A stretch of 64,000 nucleotides of DNA from Terasakiella pusilla DSM 6293 (GCF_000688235.1 NZ_JHYO01000015.1:1-64000), one strand, 5' to 3'; counted from the first letter of the stretch, positions 28,789 to 36,740 are shown. Program-made: numbers and translations. Notes: generated by a model from the letters alone, not told the origin.

Positions 28789-31628
28789 AGTCCTCCCAAC
28801 TGATTGCCCTGCTTTTTGTCGGGATGGCCTTAACCATTGCGCTGACCTTTCATCTGTTCAAGTCTGAAACTGATGAAATCAATAGCCTTGCGCAGACCAT
28901 TCAAATCGCCCAGAAAGTCAAATATCTGGATACCAAACTGAATGAAGATGCCCTCAAGGCCGCTAGCTTTAAGCTGGTGCATTTTGACAGTCTGGTCAAA
29001 ACCGTTCAGTCCCTGACACTTGCGCGCACTCAACTGAACCAGTTTGTCACTGACATCCCCGACAAAACCCGTCCGGCCCTCGGTGAACAGATTCACAATC
29101 TGATCCTTGAAACCGACTATCGGATTGAATTGATCGAGCAGTTGAAATCCAAAGTCGCCCTAGCGCGCAATTCCAGCAATTATCTGCTGAGCAGTTTGCG
29201 CGCCCGCACCAACCTGCTCTCAACCGAAATTCGCGATCTGTCGATCCGCACCTTGAATGATTTGCAAGGCTATCAGATTTTCCCGACTCCACAGCGTCTG
29301 CAATCGGCACAAGACATTCTTGCGCGCCTAAAAGAGATCGTCGCCATTTCCTCCACCGGTAAGGCGGTTGAAAACCTGTTGCGCCATATGGATGTCAGCT
29401 TTGCCGCTGCGCAAGACATTTCCATGATCCAGACAGAACTGTTGCAGAAAAACAGTCAACAAACCATCGATCAACTGATCACCACCTTGCAAACCGTTCA
29501 AATGAGCCGTTCCAACACAACCAACGGCTATCTGTTTTTGCTGCTGATCGTTGCAATGATGATTTTCATGGCGTTGGCCTATGCGGTCCTTAAATGGCAT
29601 CAAGCCAGCGAAAAGTCCCACAAAAATGCACAACTCTTTGAAGATGCAGCCTCCAGTATGTCCGAAGGCTTTGCCTTTTTCGGGCCGGACGACAAACTGA
29701 TCTTCTGGAATGCGACCTTCGAGCGACTGTATAAAGCGTTGGGCGAACGCCTCAAACGCGGCATGAGTCTTGAAGAATTCCGCGCAGCGCAAAAAGAAAC
29801 CGAACATCTGGTGCAACGCGAAGCCCAGCCTGATGGCAGCTATCTTGATCTCACAAAGTCCGGCCAATGGATTTTAAGTTCCAACACCCCCATGAGCCAT
29901 GGCGGTCGCGCCCTTGTGCGCGTGGACCTGACCGAACAAAAACGCACCCAAAACCAATTACAACTGGCCGCCACCGTCTTTCAAACAGCCTCCGAAGCCA
30001 TGATGGTGACCAATGACAACAATATCATCGAGATGGTCAACCCAGCCTTTAGCCAAATTACCGGCTACACAGAAGACGAAGTGATCGGCAAGACCCCGCA
30101 AATCCTGAGTTCCGGTCGTCATGATGAGGCCTATTACCGTCAGATGTTTGAAGAGTTGCAAACCTCCGGCACCTGGCAGGGGGAAATCTGGAACCGGCGC
30201 AAAAATGGCGAAATTTATCCAGAGTGGCTGTCCATTACCACCATTCATGATGACGATGGCGGCATGGTCAAGCGTGTCTCCCTCTTTACCGACATCACCA
30301 GCCGTAAAAAGTCAGAAGAACGTATTCACTATCAGGCGAATTACGATTCTCTGACCGATTTGCCAAACCGCAATCTCTTTCGCGATCGTTTGACCCAATC
30401 GTTAAACCTTGCCAAGCGCAACGATCAACGGGTTGCCCTGTTCTTCCTTGATATTGATAACTTTAAGCATATCAACGATACACTCGGCCATATCATCGGG
30501 GATGAACTGCTGCGCCATGTGGCAGACCGCTTGCGCTCGCTATTTCGCAACAGTGACACCATTGCCCGCCTCAGCGGGGATGAATTTATCATCATCATCA
30601 ACGAAGCCAATACGGATACCGGCGTCAAACTGCTGCTGGATCGGGTGCTGGAATGTCTCAGTCTGCCCTATGTGCTGGATGGCAACACGACCTATACCTC
30701 GGTTTCCGTTGGGGCGACCTTCTATCCTGATGATGCAACCACCGTTGATAGTTTGCTGCAAAACGCAGATGCCGCCATGTTCAAGGCCAAGGACTTGGGC
30801 CGCAACACCTATTGCTTCTTCACGCCGGAAATGAATTCGCGCGCACAAGAACGCCACGACATGGAAGTTGCCCTGCACAAAGCCATGGAAAAAGGTCACT
30901 TCGTCCTGCACTATCAACCGATCATCGACCCGCAGACCCAAACCGTCAAAACAACCGAATCGCTGGTGAGGTGGGAATGTCCTGAACGGGGTCTCGTGTC
31001 CCCCGGCAAATTTATCCCAGTGGCTGAAGACACCGGCCTGATCGTCCCCATGGGCGAGTGGATTTTAAGACAGGCCTGTTTTGATGCTGCCCAATGGGTC
31101 CATGAAGACGGGCTGGATATTGGCGTTAGCGTCAACCTGTCCAGCCGCCAATTCCAACGCAGCGATATTGTCAAAATTGTTGCCGACACATTGGCCCAAA
31201 CCGGCCTGCCTGCCGAAAAATTAACATTGGAAATTACCGAAAGTCTGTTGGTCGATGATGACAGCGACGTTTTAAACGTTCTGCGCCGCCTGCGCGACCT
31301 TGGGGTTCATCTCTCCATCGATGACTTCGGGACGGGCTATTCCTCGCTCAGTTACCTCAAACGCTTCCCGATCTCGACGCTAAAGATCGATCGATCTTTC
31401 ATCAATGATGTCTTAAACGATCCGGAAGATGCCGCCCTCACTCAAGCCATCTTGTCCATGGCGCAAAGTCTGGGCTTGAAAGTGGTGGCTGAAGGCGTGG
31501 AAACCCAAGGTCAAAACGACTTCCTGAAAGAACGAAACTGCGACCTGATTCAGGGCTTCTTCTACAGCAAACCGCTACCACGTGACCAGCTCATGGAAAA
31601 AATCTACAGCCAAGAACTTAGAATCTAG
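28785..31628 (+). CDS. Membrane sensor DAHL-PAS-GGDEF-EAL protein
   Basis: 947 residues. A membrane segment at about 5-22 and another near 248-270 enclose an all-helical periplasmic domain. Its motifs LNEDALKAASFKLVHFDSLV and IEQLKSKVALARNSSNYLLS resemble the DAHL ligand-binding domain. Then come two PAS-like regions (about 280-385 and 395-505), a GGDEF domain with SGDEF in place of GGDEF and an RNSD inhibitory site, and an EAL domain with ESLVRW in place of EALxRW but intact LEITES, DDFGTGYSS, LKIDRSF and AEGVET motifs. Phosphodiesterase activity is therefore likely and cyclase activity possible. Coupled by a 4-base overlap to the peroxidase. Confidence 0.87.
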   Translation: MKSSQLIALLFVGMALTIALTFHLFKSETDEINSLAQTIQIAQKVKYLDTKLNEDALKAASFKLVHFDSLVKTVQSLTLARTQLNQFVTDIPDKTRPALGEQIHNLILETDYRIELIEQLKSKVALARNSSNYLLSSLRARTNLLSTEIRDLSIRTLNDLQGYQIFPTPQRLQSAQDILARLKEIVAISSTGKAVENLLRHMDVSFAAAQDISMIQTELLQKNSQQTIDQLITTLQTVQMSRSNTTNGYLFLLLIVAMMIFMALAYAVLKWHQASEKSHKNAQLFEDAASSMSEGFAFFGPDDKLIFWNATFERLYKALGERLKRGMSLEEFRAAQKETEHLVQREAQPDGSYLDLTKSGQWILSSNTPMSHGGRALVRVDLTEQKRTQNQLQLAATVFQTASEAMMVTNDNNIIEMVNPAFSQITGYTEDEVIGKTPQILSSGRHDEAYYRQMFEELQTSGTWQGEIWNRRKNGEIYPEWLSITTIHDDDGGMVKRVSLFTDITSRKKSEERIHYQANYDSLTDLPNRNLFRDRLTQSLNLAKRNDQRVALFFLDIDNFKHINDTLGHIIGDELLRHVADRLRSLFRNSDTIARLSGDEFIIIINEANTDTGVKLLLDRVLECLSLPYVLDGNTTYTSVSVGATFYPDDATTVDSLLQNADAAMFKAKDLGRNTYCFFTPEMNSRAQERHDMEVALHKAMEKGHFVLHYQPIIDPQTQTVKTTESLVRWECPERGLVSPGKFIPVAEDTGLIVPMGEWILRQACFDAAQWVHEDGLDIGVSVNLSSRQFQRSDIVKIVADTLAQTGLPAEKLTLEITESLLVDDDSDVLNVLRRLRDLGVHLSIDDFGTGYSSLSYLKRFPISTLKIDRSFINDVLNDPEDAALTQAILSMAQSLGLKVVAEGVETQGQNDFLKERNCDLIQGFFYSKPLPRDQLMEKIYSQELRI

Positions 31629-31698
31629 CTTTTCTGTGGCCTGCTTCACCGATTGTTAAAGTTATCTATGTGATAAATAACAAAAAATGAGGTGAGGC

Positions 31699-32472
31699 AT
31701 GCGTATTTCAATCGTCCTTTTGGCACTCTGGTGTCTATTCACATCCCCTGTGCAAGCTGCGGATATTACACAGGCCCGTTTCAGCCTGCCAACCGACAGC
31801 TACGACCATTGCGTGCTTGGGGATTGTACGGAATATAAGGCGGTTGAAGCCATTCTGGAAGATGGCTACATGCTGTCGTTCCGTCTCACTGACGACTCGG
31901 TCTTTGAAGATGTCACCCCGCGTCTGGTCCCCATGGGATTAAACGGCAAAAAAGCTATCCTCACCATCCGCAGCTACCCTGAAACAGGCGCTGCCCTTGT
32001 GTTGTTGGAAGTGCGCGGCGGAAAGTTAAAAATCACGGCAGAGAGCGAGCCCATCGGCACAGCACATCGCTGGCAAAACCCCATTGGGGCCGCAGACTTT
32101 GATCGAGATGGCAAAATCGAGATCGCAAGTGTCCATACGCCCCACCTGCATGGTGTCCTCACCCTTTATGAACGGCGCGGTAAAAAGCTGGTTATCGATA
32201 AACAGGCCCAAGCTTTTTCCAACCATCAGCCCGGCTCAGCACAACTGGACATGCACGAGATCATGAACTGGGATTTGGATAATATGCCCGATATCATCCT
32301 GCCCGACATCACGCGCACCACCCTGAAGGTCGTCAGCTTTAAAAGTGGAGAGGCCGAAATCATCGCCGAGAAAAAATTTAAAGCCCTGATTACCGGCCCG
32401 ATCACCGCAGATAGCAGCGGGGTTGACGTGGTTTTGAGCGACGGCAATACCGAACATTGGTCAAGAAAATAA
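31699..32472 (+). CDS. Exported protein with FG-GAP/VCBS-like segment
   Basis: 257 residues with a signal peptide (MRISIVLLALWCLFTSPVQA). The segment PIGAADFDRDGKIEIASVHT and the later MNWDLDNMPDIILPD look like FG-GAP/VCBS calcium-binding beta-propeller repeats (DxDxDG-type loop). Two Cys residues near position 39-44 (HCVLGDC) could form a disulfide. No enzymatic motif is seen and no function can be assigned. It follows the EAL gene by 70 bases, so co-transcription is possible but not shown. ATGAGGTGAGGC before the start contains a usable GAGG ribosome site. Confidence 0.7.
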   Translation: MRISIVLLALWCLFTSPVQAADITQARFSLPTDSYDHCVLGDCTEYKAVEAILEDGYMLSFRLTDDSVFEDVTPRLVPMGLNGKKAILTIRSYPETGAALVLLEVRGGKLKITAESEPIGTAHRWQNPIGAADFDRDGKIEIASVHTPHLHGVLTLYERRGKKLVIDKQAQAFSNHQPGSAQLDMHEIMNWDLDNMPDIILPDITRTTLKVVSFKSGEAEIIAEKKFKALITGPITADSSGVDVVLSDGNTEHWSRK

Positions 32473-32482
32473 AACTGCCCCC

Positions 32483-32528
32483 TTGCGCAAATATATAAAC
32501 ACATCTAAATTATGAATACCTGTTCATA
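32483..32528 (+). promoter_or_regulatory. Promoter and SmtB-type operator before the metal-export operon
   Basis: TTGCGC (32483-32488) and TAAATT (32506-32511) are 17 bases apart and could be the promoter. Overlapping the expected transcription start is TATGAATACCTGTTCATA (32511-32528), a perfect 6-base inverted repeat with a 6-base centre. Its TGAA-n6-TTCA core is the pattern bound by SmtB/CzrA-type ArsR-family repressors. Negative autoregulation by the next gene is inferred. Confidence 0.6.
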
Positions 32529-32533
32529 TATTG

Positions 32534-32845
32534 ATGTTAGATATGCAAATACGAAACGACCAACTCATCGAGCTTTCAGAAGTCTTCAAGCTTCTGGGTG
32601 ACCCGACCCGTCTGGCAATTTTGATTGCCTGTATGGAAACCGAAAAAACCGTCGGCGAAATCGTTAAATTGACCAATGCGTCGCAATCGCTGGTCAGCCA
32701 CCACCTGCGCCTGCTGCGTGGGGCCCGTTTGGTTAAACCCAGACGGGACGGACGCCACATGTTCTACCAAGCCCACGACGAACATATCGCCTGTACCCTG
32801 CGCGACATGATCGACCACGTGAATGAAGAAGAGGATATCGTATGA
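32534..32845 (+). CDS. SmtB/CzrA-type ArsR-family metal-sensing repressor
   Basis: About 100 residues. A winged helix of the ArsR family is clear (VFKLLGDPTRLAILIACM; SQSLVSHHLRLLRGARLV; RRDGRHMFYQ). The last helix reads DEHIACTLRDMIDHVNEE, which gives D-x-H-x10-H-x2-E, exactly the alpha-5 zinc site of SmtB. No alpha-3 Cys motif is present, so zinc, cobalt or nickel is more likely than arsenic. ATGs at 32534 and 32543 and a TTG at 32531 are all possible starts and none has a strong ribosome site. It overlaps the transporter gene by 4 bases. Confidence 0.85.
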   Translation: MLDMQIRNDQLIELSEVFKLLGDPTRLAILIACMETEKTVGEIVKLTNASQSLVSHHLRLLRGARLVKPRRDGRHMFYQAHDEHIACTLRDMIDHVNEEEDIV

Positions 32846-33468
32846 GTGCCGGATGTTCATCTTGTGCCAGCAGCCACACAAGCCCCGTAACCGATAAAAC
32901 CTATCGCCGTATTTTATGGTTTGCCCTCATCAGCAATGGCGGCATGTTTCTGGTTGAACTGGTCGCGGGCGCTATTGGGCAATCGCTCTCGCTTGCAGCC
33001 GATGCCATGGACTTTTTCTCTGATGCGGCAAACTACGCCATTACCCTAGTGGTTCTTGGGATGCCTTTGGTGATCCGCTCGCGTGCTGCCTTGTTTAAAG
33101 GCATCTGTATGGGATTGGTCGGACTTTACGTCTTCTATACCTCCATTGACCATATCATTAATGACACGGTCCCGCGCGCAGATGTGATGGGGATCATCGG
33201 CTTCCTTGCTTTGCTGGTGAATGTGGTGGTTGCGATCCTGCTGTTTAAATTCCGCACCGGTGACGCCAACATGGAATCGATCTGGATTTGTTCGAGAAAC
33301 GATGCCATTGGCAACATTGCGGTTATGGCAGCCGGTGCCGGGGTCTGGGCCTCGACAACAGGCTGGCCGGATATCATCGTCGGTCTTGGCATTGCCGGAT
33401 TGGGCTTTTGGGGCGCGATCCAGATCATCGGAAAAGCACGCCATGAATTGCGCGACGCACAAAAGTAA
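32842..33468 (+). CDS. Short cation diffusion facilitator (CDF) transporter
   Basis: 208 residues with about six membrane segments and no C-terminal cytoplasmic domain. The N terminus is Cys/Ser-rich (SAGCSSCASSH). Helix 2 carries DFFSD, the D-x3-D site seen in FieF-like members rather than the H-x3-D of Zn/Cd exporters. Helix 5 reads CSRNDAIGN, with Cys where the site His is expected. Export of a divalent metal such as Zn, Cd, Co or Ni is likely given the SmtB-type repressor in the same operon; the altered sites make the specificity uncertain. Confidence 0.82.
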   Translation: MSAGCSSCASSHTSPVTDKTYRRILWFALISNGGMFLVELVAGAIGQSLSLAADAMDFFSDAANYAITLVVLGMPLVIRSRAALFKGICMGLVGLYVFYTSIDHIINDTVPRADVMGIIGFLALLVNVVVAILLFKFRTGDANMESIWICSRNDAIGNIAVMAAGAGVWASTTGWPDIIVGLGIAGLGFWGAIQIIGKARHELRDAQK

Positions 33469-33469
33469 C

Positions 33470-33498
33470 TGGACAAATCTCTCAATTTTCAGTATGTA
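33470..33498 (+). promoter_or_regulatory. Candidate promoter of the asd leader transcript
   Basis: TGGACA (33470-33475) and TATGTA (33493-33498) are 17 bases apart; the -35 box is a good match and the -10 box a fair one. Transcription would start near 33505, giving a leader of about 285 bases before asd. It partly overlaps the stop of the transporter gene, and read-through from that operon cannot be excluded. Confidence 0.4.
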
Positions 33499-33530
33499 AA
33501 CCCCACGAAAAACAGGAGCGTCACGTAAAA

Positions 33531-33671
33531 ATGTTTTACGATATGAACATCACGTCTAAACAAAAGACCACCGCAACGGCGTTTGCGGGTGATGTTGCGT
33601 GCACGCTCCACACCGCTACGAAGACGACCAAGACAACAACAACGACCAAAGTGTTGCTTGTGAGGACTTAG
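33531..33671 (+). CDS. Threonine/lysine-rich leader peptide of asd
   Basis: A 46-codon frame from ATG 33531 to TAG 33669-33671, preceded by AGGAG at 33514-33518 (12-base spacing, rather long; ATG at codon 5 is an alternative). Of 46 residues 15 are Thr and 5 Lys. Codons 28-39 read TATKTTKTTTTT, so nine of twelve are Thr, followed by KVLLVRT and stop. The adjacent hairpin and alternative pairing (next entry) fit ribosome stalling at scarce charged tRNA-Thr, and perhaps tRNA-Lys. asd makes the branch-point intermediate for Thr, Lys and Met, so the codon content matches the product pathway. It shows no membrane or catalytic features and probably has no function besides regulation. Unusually long for a leader peptide (thrL of E. 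coli has 21 codons). Confidence 0.75.
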   Translation: MFYDMNITSKQKTTATAFAGDVACTLHTATKTTKTTTTTKVLLVRT

Positions 33672-33729
33672 TATACGGATCGTATATTCAAAAAAAGGCC
33701 TCGCGGGTGAACCGCTTAGGGCCTTTTTT
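33654..33729 (+). promoter_or_regulatory. Attenuator: antiterminator versus intrinsic terminator before asd
   Basis: Terminator: AAAAAAGGCC (33691-33700) pairs with GGCCTTTTTT (33720-33729), with an inner GCGG/CCGC stem (33703-33714), ending in six T. Antiterminator: 33654-33665 (TTGCTTGTGAGG) can form 12 consecutive pairs (seven Watson-Crick, five G-U) with 33699-33710, which removes the 5' side of the terminator. Region 33654-33665 lies just after the Thr codon run and just before the leader stop codon, so a ribosome at the stop would cover it and permit termination, while one stalled on the Thr run would leave it free. A small TATACG/CGTATA hairpin (33672-33686) sits in the loop. Pairings were drawn by hand without energy calculation. 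Confidence 0.7.
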
Positions 33730-33790
33730 CGTATGTGCGTACAACCCCTAAGCAAAAACCGAAGGCCACAGATTAAAAAGGAAGATACAA

Positions 33791-34816
33791 ATGGGCTATA
33801 AAGTCGCAGTCATGGGTGCAACCGGTAACGTCGGTCGTGAAATGCTCCAAATCATGGCAGAACGCAAATTCCCTGCTGATGAAGTGGTAGCACTTGCCTC
33901 TCGTCGTTCTGTCGGGCGCGAAATTTCTTACGGTGAAGACGCAATCCTAAAGGTTCAGGATCTGGACACTTATGATTTCACCGGGACTGACATTGTCTTG
34001 TCCTCCCCAGGTGGCGCCATATCTGCAAAATACTCGCCGCGTGCAGCGGAAGCTGGTGCGGTTGTTGTGGATAACACCTCTCACTTCCGTATGGACCCGG
34101 ATATTCCGCTGGTCGTGCCAGAAGTAAACCCGGAAGCCATCGCGGACTATAAAAAGAAAGGCATTATTGCCAACCCGAACTGCTCGACAATTCAGATGAT
34201 GGTTGCGCTGAAGCCCCTACACGAAGAATTTGGCATCGAACGCGTCATCGTTTCTACATACCAATCCGTTTCCGGTGGCGGTAAAGATGCGATGGACGAA
34301 CTGTTTGAACAGACCAAAGGCATCTTTATGAACAAGCCTGCATCTGAAAACAAAAATATCTTCACAAAGCAGATCGCGTTCAACTGCATCCCGCACATCG
34401 ACGTTTTCATGGACGATGGCGCGACTAAAGAAGAATGGAAGATGAAAGTCGAGACAGCAAAAATCCTCGACCCGAACATCAAAGTTCATGCAAACTGCTG
34501 TCGTGTACCGGCGTTTATTGGTCATGCTGAATATATCAACATCGAAACCAAAAAACCGATCGATATTGACCGTGCCCGCGAAGTTATGGCCGCACAAGAC
34601 GGCCTGATCGTTGTGGATCACCGCGCCGACGAAGGCTATGTGACTCAGGTTGAATGTGCAGGTGAAGATGCGACTTATGTCTCTCGTCTGCGGAAAGACG
34701 ACACTGTTGAAAACGGCATGTCTTTCTGGTGTGTGTCCGACAACCTGCGTAAAGGCGCAGCCCTGAACACAGTTCAGATTGCAGAAGTACTGGTTCGTGA
34801 CCACCTGAAAAAATAA
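33791..34816 (+). CDS. asd: Aspartate-semialdehyde dehydrogenase
   Basis: 341 residues. The NADP-binding start YKVAVMGATGNVGREMLQIM, the active-site Cys in NPNCSTIQMMVALKPL and the STYQSVSGGGKDAMDEL segment are typical. It reduces aspartyl phosphate to aspartate semialdehyde, the branch point for lysine, diaminopimelate, threonine, isoleucine and methionine. AAAAAGGAAG precedes the ATG. Codon use looks more selected than in the neighbours, in keeping with high expression. Regulated, if the upstream reading is right, by Thr/Lys-dependent attenuation. Monocistronic, with a strong terminator after it. Confidence 0.96.
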   Translation: MGYKVAVMGATGNVGREMLQIMAERKFPADEVVALASRRSVGREISYGEDAILKVQDLDTYDFTGTDIVLSSPGGAISAKYSPRAAEAGAVVVDNTSHFRMDPDIPLVVPEVNPEAIADYKKKGIIANPNCSTIQMMVALKPLHEEFGIERVIVSTYQSVSGGGKDAMDELFEQTKGIFMNKPASENKNIFTKQIAFNCIPHIDVFMDDGATKEEWKMKVETAKILDPNIKVHANCCRVPAFIGHAEYINIETKKPIDIDRAREVMAAQDGLIVVDHRADEGYVTQVECAGEDATYVSRLRKDDTVENGMSFWCVSDNLRKGAALNTVQIAEVLVRDHLKK

Positions 34817-34835
34817 GTCTTAACGGCTCGTTTTT

Positions 34836-34873
34836 AAAAAGCGCGATGCGGCTGCCCGTATCGCGCTTTTTTT
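34836..34873. terminator. Bidirectional terminator between asd and the hydrolase gene
   Basis: AAAAAGCGCGAT (34836-34847) pairs with ATCGCGCTTTTT (34860-34871), with T runs on both strands. It ends asd on the plus strand and overlaps the end of the minus-strand hydrolase gene. Confidence 0.88.
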
Positions 34874-35708
34874 ATGATTTCGTCATAAAGGCCAAGGCAT
34901 CTTCTGCGACGGTACTTTTAATCGGCACACTTTCGGACAAGGCGCCCACCAGGGTCATATGGCCTAAGCCGTCATATTGCTTCACCTCGACTGCCCCGCC
35001 CTTCTGTTTGATCGCCCGAGACAGCTTTTCCACATTACTGGGGGCAACCAGCGTGTCTTTAGCCCCATAAAGCAGCAGCATTGCAGGTTCACTGCCATCA
35101 ATAAAGGTACTCGCCTGCATCAACGGGTAGCGCGACGGCGGGCCGAAAATCTTTTTATAGCGTTCTGCCTTGGGGACAAAATCATAAGGACCAGCCAAAC
35201 CGACAAAGCTTTGGTAAAAAGACGGCGTCAAGCCAACCGCCTTTAGATATCGCTCATCGCTGACCAACATGGCCCCGATGTGCGCCCCTGCAGAATGTCC
35301 CATCAGATGCACCGGACCGGATACCAGCTCTGCCTGCTGTGACAACCAAGCCGTCGCCAGCGCCGCATCTTCCACAAAGGCAGGGTATCGACGTTCAGGA
35401 TATTTTACATAATCAGGGATAACAACATTGTAGCCTGCCTTGGCAAAGCGGCTGGCGACAAAACCATAATCATCCTTGCTGCCAGACGTCCAGCTGCCGC
35501 CGTAGAAAAAGACCAGCGTGCCTTTGGCTTGCACGGCGGTTGTTACCCGATAGAGATCGAGTTTTTGATGGGCACCGGGGCCGAAAGCAATATCTTTTTC
35601 CAACACATAGACGTCGGGATCATTGCCCATATTTGCAATCAGAAAGGCCGCAGACTGGCAGCCGGAAAGAAAAAAGGTGAGGAGGGGGATCGTTAAAAAG
35701 CGTCTCAT
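34872..35708 (-). CDS. Alpha/beta-hydrolase lipoprotein
   Basis: 278 residues from the ATG at 35708, giving MRRFLTIPLLTFFLSGC, a lipoprotein signal with lipobox LSGC. The oxyanion-hole segment FFYGGSWTSGSKDDY resembles the HGG motif with His replaced by Tyr. The nucleophile is in LMGHSAGAHIGAM; Asp in YGAKDTLVAPS and His in DGLGHMTLVGAL complete the triad. Similar to esterases of the hormone-sensitive lipase/BD-FAE group, anchored in the envelope. Substrate unknown. Convergent with asd. Confidence 0.82.
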   Translation of the reverse strand: MRRFLTIPLLTFFLSGCQSAAFLIANMGNDPDVYVLEKDIAFGPGAHQKLDLYRVTTAVQAKGTLVFFYGGSWTSGSKDDYGFVASRFAKAGYNVVIPDYVKYPERRYPAFVEDAALATAWLSQQAELVSGPVHLMGHSAGAHIGAMLVSDERYLKAVGLTPSFYQSFVGLAGPYDFVPKAERYKKIFGPPSRYPLMQASTFIDGSEPAMLLLYGAKDTLVAPSNVEKLSRAIKQKGGAVEVKQYDGLGHMTLVGALSESVPIKSTVAEDALAFMTKS

Positions 35709-35781
35709 GAAAACCAAAAAAGTGTGTGGGTACTGTCCTTTATAGGGTTGAAACGCTGAAATAGATCACCCCCCCTGCCTT

Positions 35782-36069
35782 TCAGGCGGCTTCAAGTGCC
35801 GTTTTCATCGCCTTCTTTTTCGCCTGTCGGCTGGTCCAATACCGATCTAGAATAAAGAACCACACTCCGTTCAAGATCGGTTCCACCACCGCATCTGTGA
35901 TGGCGGCGCTAAAACTTGCCCCGGTGAAATACCACACACAGGTCGCCGCAATAAAAAAGTGCCCAATCGTGTAAATCAATGCACGCAAAAGCGAGCCGGA
36001 ATTATTCACAACGACCTGTTCAAACCTGTGGGCAACTACTGTGATAAGCTGCTGCATGTCATCATCCAT
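35782..36069 (-). CDS. DUF2061 membrane protein
   Basis: 95 residues. Two membrane segments (RALIYTIGHFFIAATCVWYF and a later ITDAVVEPILNGVWFFIL) with SLLRALIYT at the start match the DUF2061 family of small inner-membrane proteins. Ends in a basic tail. Function of the family is not known. In the same direction as, and 73 bases upstream of, the hydrolase gene. Confidence 0.75.
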   Translation of the reverse strand: MDDDMQQLITVVAHRFEQVVVNNSGSLLRALIYTIGHFFIAATCVWYFTGASFSAAITDAVVEPILNGVWFFILDRYWTSRQAKKKAMKTALEAA

Positions 36070-36137
36070 ATGTGCAATTAATAATTAGTCGCATTAATGT
36101 GACATGGTTTTTCCTTGATTACAAGGCAAAAGAAGCA

Positions 36138-36166
36138 AAAAACCCCACCGCAGAGGCCGGGGTTTT
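36138..36166 (-). terminator. Terminator of the YbjN gene
   Basis: AAAACCCC (36139-36146) pairs with GGGGTTTT (36159-36166), with an inner ACC/GG extension. On the minus strand it is followed by six T, so it ends the message of the YbjN gene. Confidence 0.8.
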
Positions 36167-36169
36167 ACG

Positions 36170-36189
36170 TTTTCCACAGATGTGGATAA
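36170..36189. promoter_or_regulatory. Inverted pair of DnaA-box-like sites
   Basis: TTTTCCACA (36170-36178) on the plus strand and the perfect consensus TTATCCACA on the minus strand (36189-36181) face each other two bases apart. They lie between the YbjN stop and its terminator. Binding by DnaA is an inference from sequence alone. Confidence 0.4.
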
Positions 36190-36192
36190 CTT

Positions 36193-36696
36193 TTAGGCGT
36201 TACCCACACATTCAAACAAGGTGCAGCTCATCGCTTCATGCGCATTCATCCCATTAAAGGCCGCAAACTGGAACGCAGGATAAAAGCGCTCACATTCGCC
36301 AAGGCCTGTCTCGACGATATCTTCCAATTCCGCCGCCTTCATACTTTCCGGCCCTGCCATCAACAAAGTGTGACGGAACGCTGGCATATTGCCATCAGAC
36401 ATGACGGCAAAGTGACCGATCCACAGTTTGGAATTAATCAGCGCCAGCAGGTCATTGACCTCGGCCCCTTTATCTTGTGGCAAATGCATGTCCATGGAAC
36501 AGGTAATGTGCAGGGACTGATATTCAGCCGACCAGGTGAACTGGACCTGATAGGTGCACCATTCCCCGACGCTTTCCATAACCATATCGCCGTTTGCAGC
36601 TTTTTCTAAAATCCATCCGCGTTGATCTGCCAGGTTTTCCAAGACATCAAGACCACGAGTGTGCGCCGACGGGGTAATTTGTTCCAAAAATGACAT
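36193..36696 (-). CDS. YbjN-domain protein
   Basis: 167 residues. The alphaproteobacterial YbjN domain is recognisable from LDVLENLADQRGWILEKAA, MVMESVGEWCTYQVQFTWS and LINSKLWIGHFAVMSDGNMP. No signal peptide or membrane segment. Members have been linked to stress and motility effects in enterobacteria but the biochemical role is not known. In many alphaproteobacteria this gene lies next to a BMFP/UbiK gene, as here. DnaA-box-like sites occur on both sides of it. Confidence 0.82.
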   Translation of the reverse strand: MSFLEQITPSAHTRGLDVLENLADQRGWILEKAANGDMVMESVGEWCTYQVQFTWSAEYQSLHITCSMDMHLPQDKGAEVNDLLALINSKLWIGHFAVMSDGNMPAFRHTLLMAGPESMKAAELEDIVETGLGECERFYPAFQFAAFNGMNAHEAMSCTLFECVGNA

Positions 36697-36740
36697 TGCT
36701 TAAATCTTTTTTCGTTGTGTTTGCAAAGCCGACCCTAAAC

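Noticed and set aside
33592-33663. Arg/Gln-rich frame inside the asd leader
   Set aside because: Overlaps the Thr-rich frame in another phase, has no ribosome site and no reason to match asd control.
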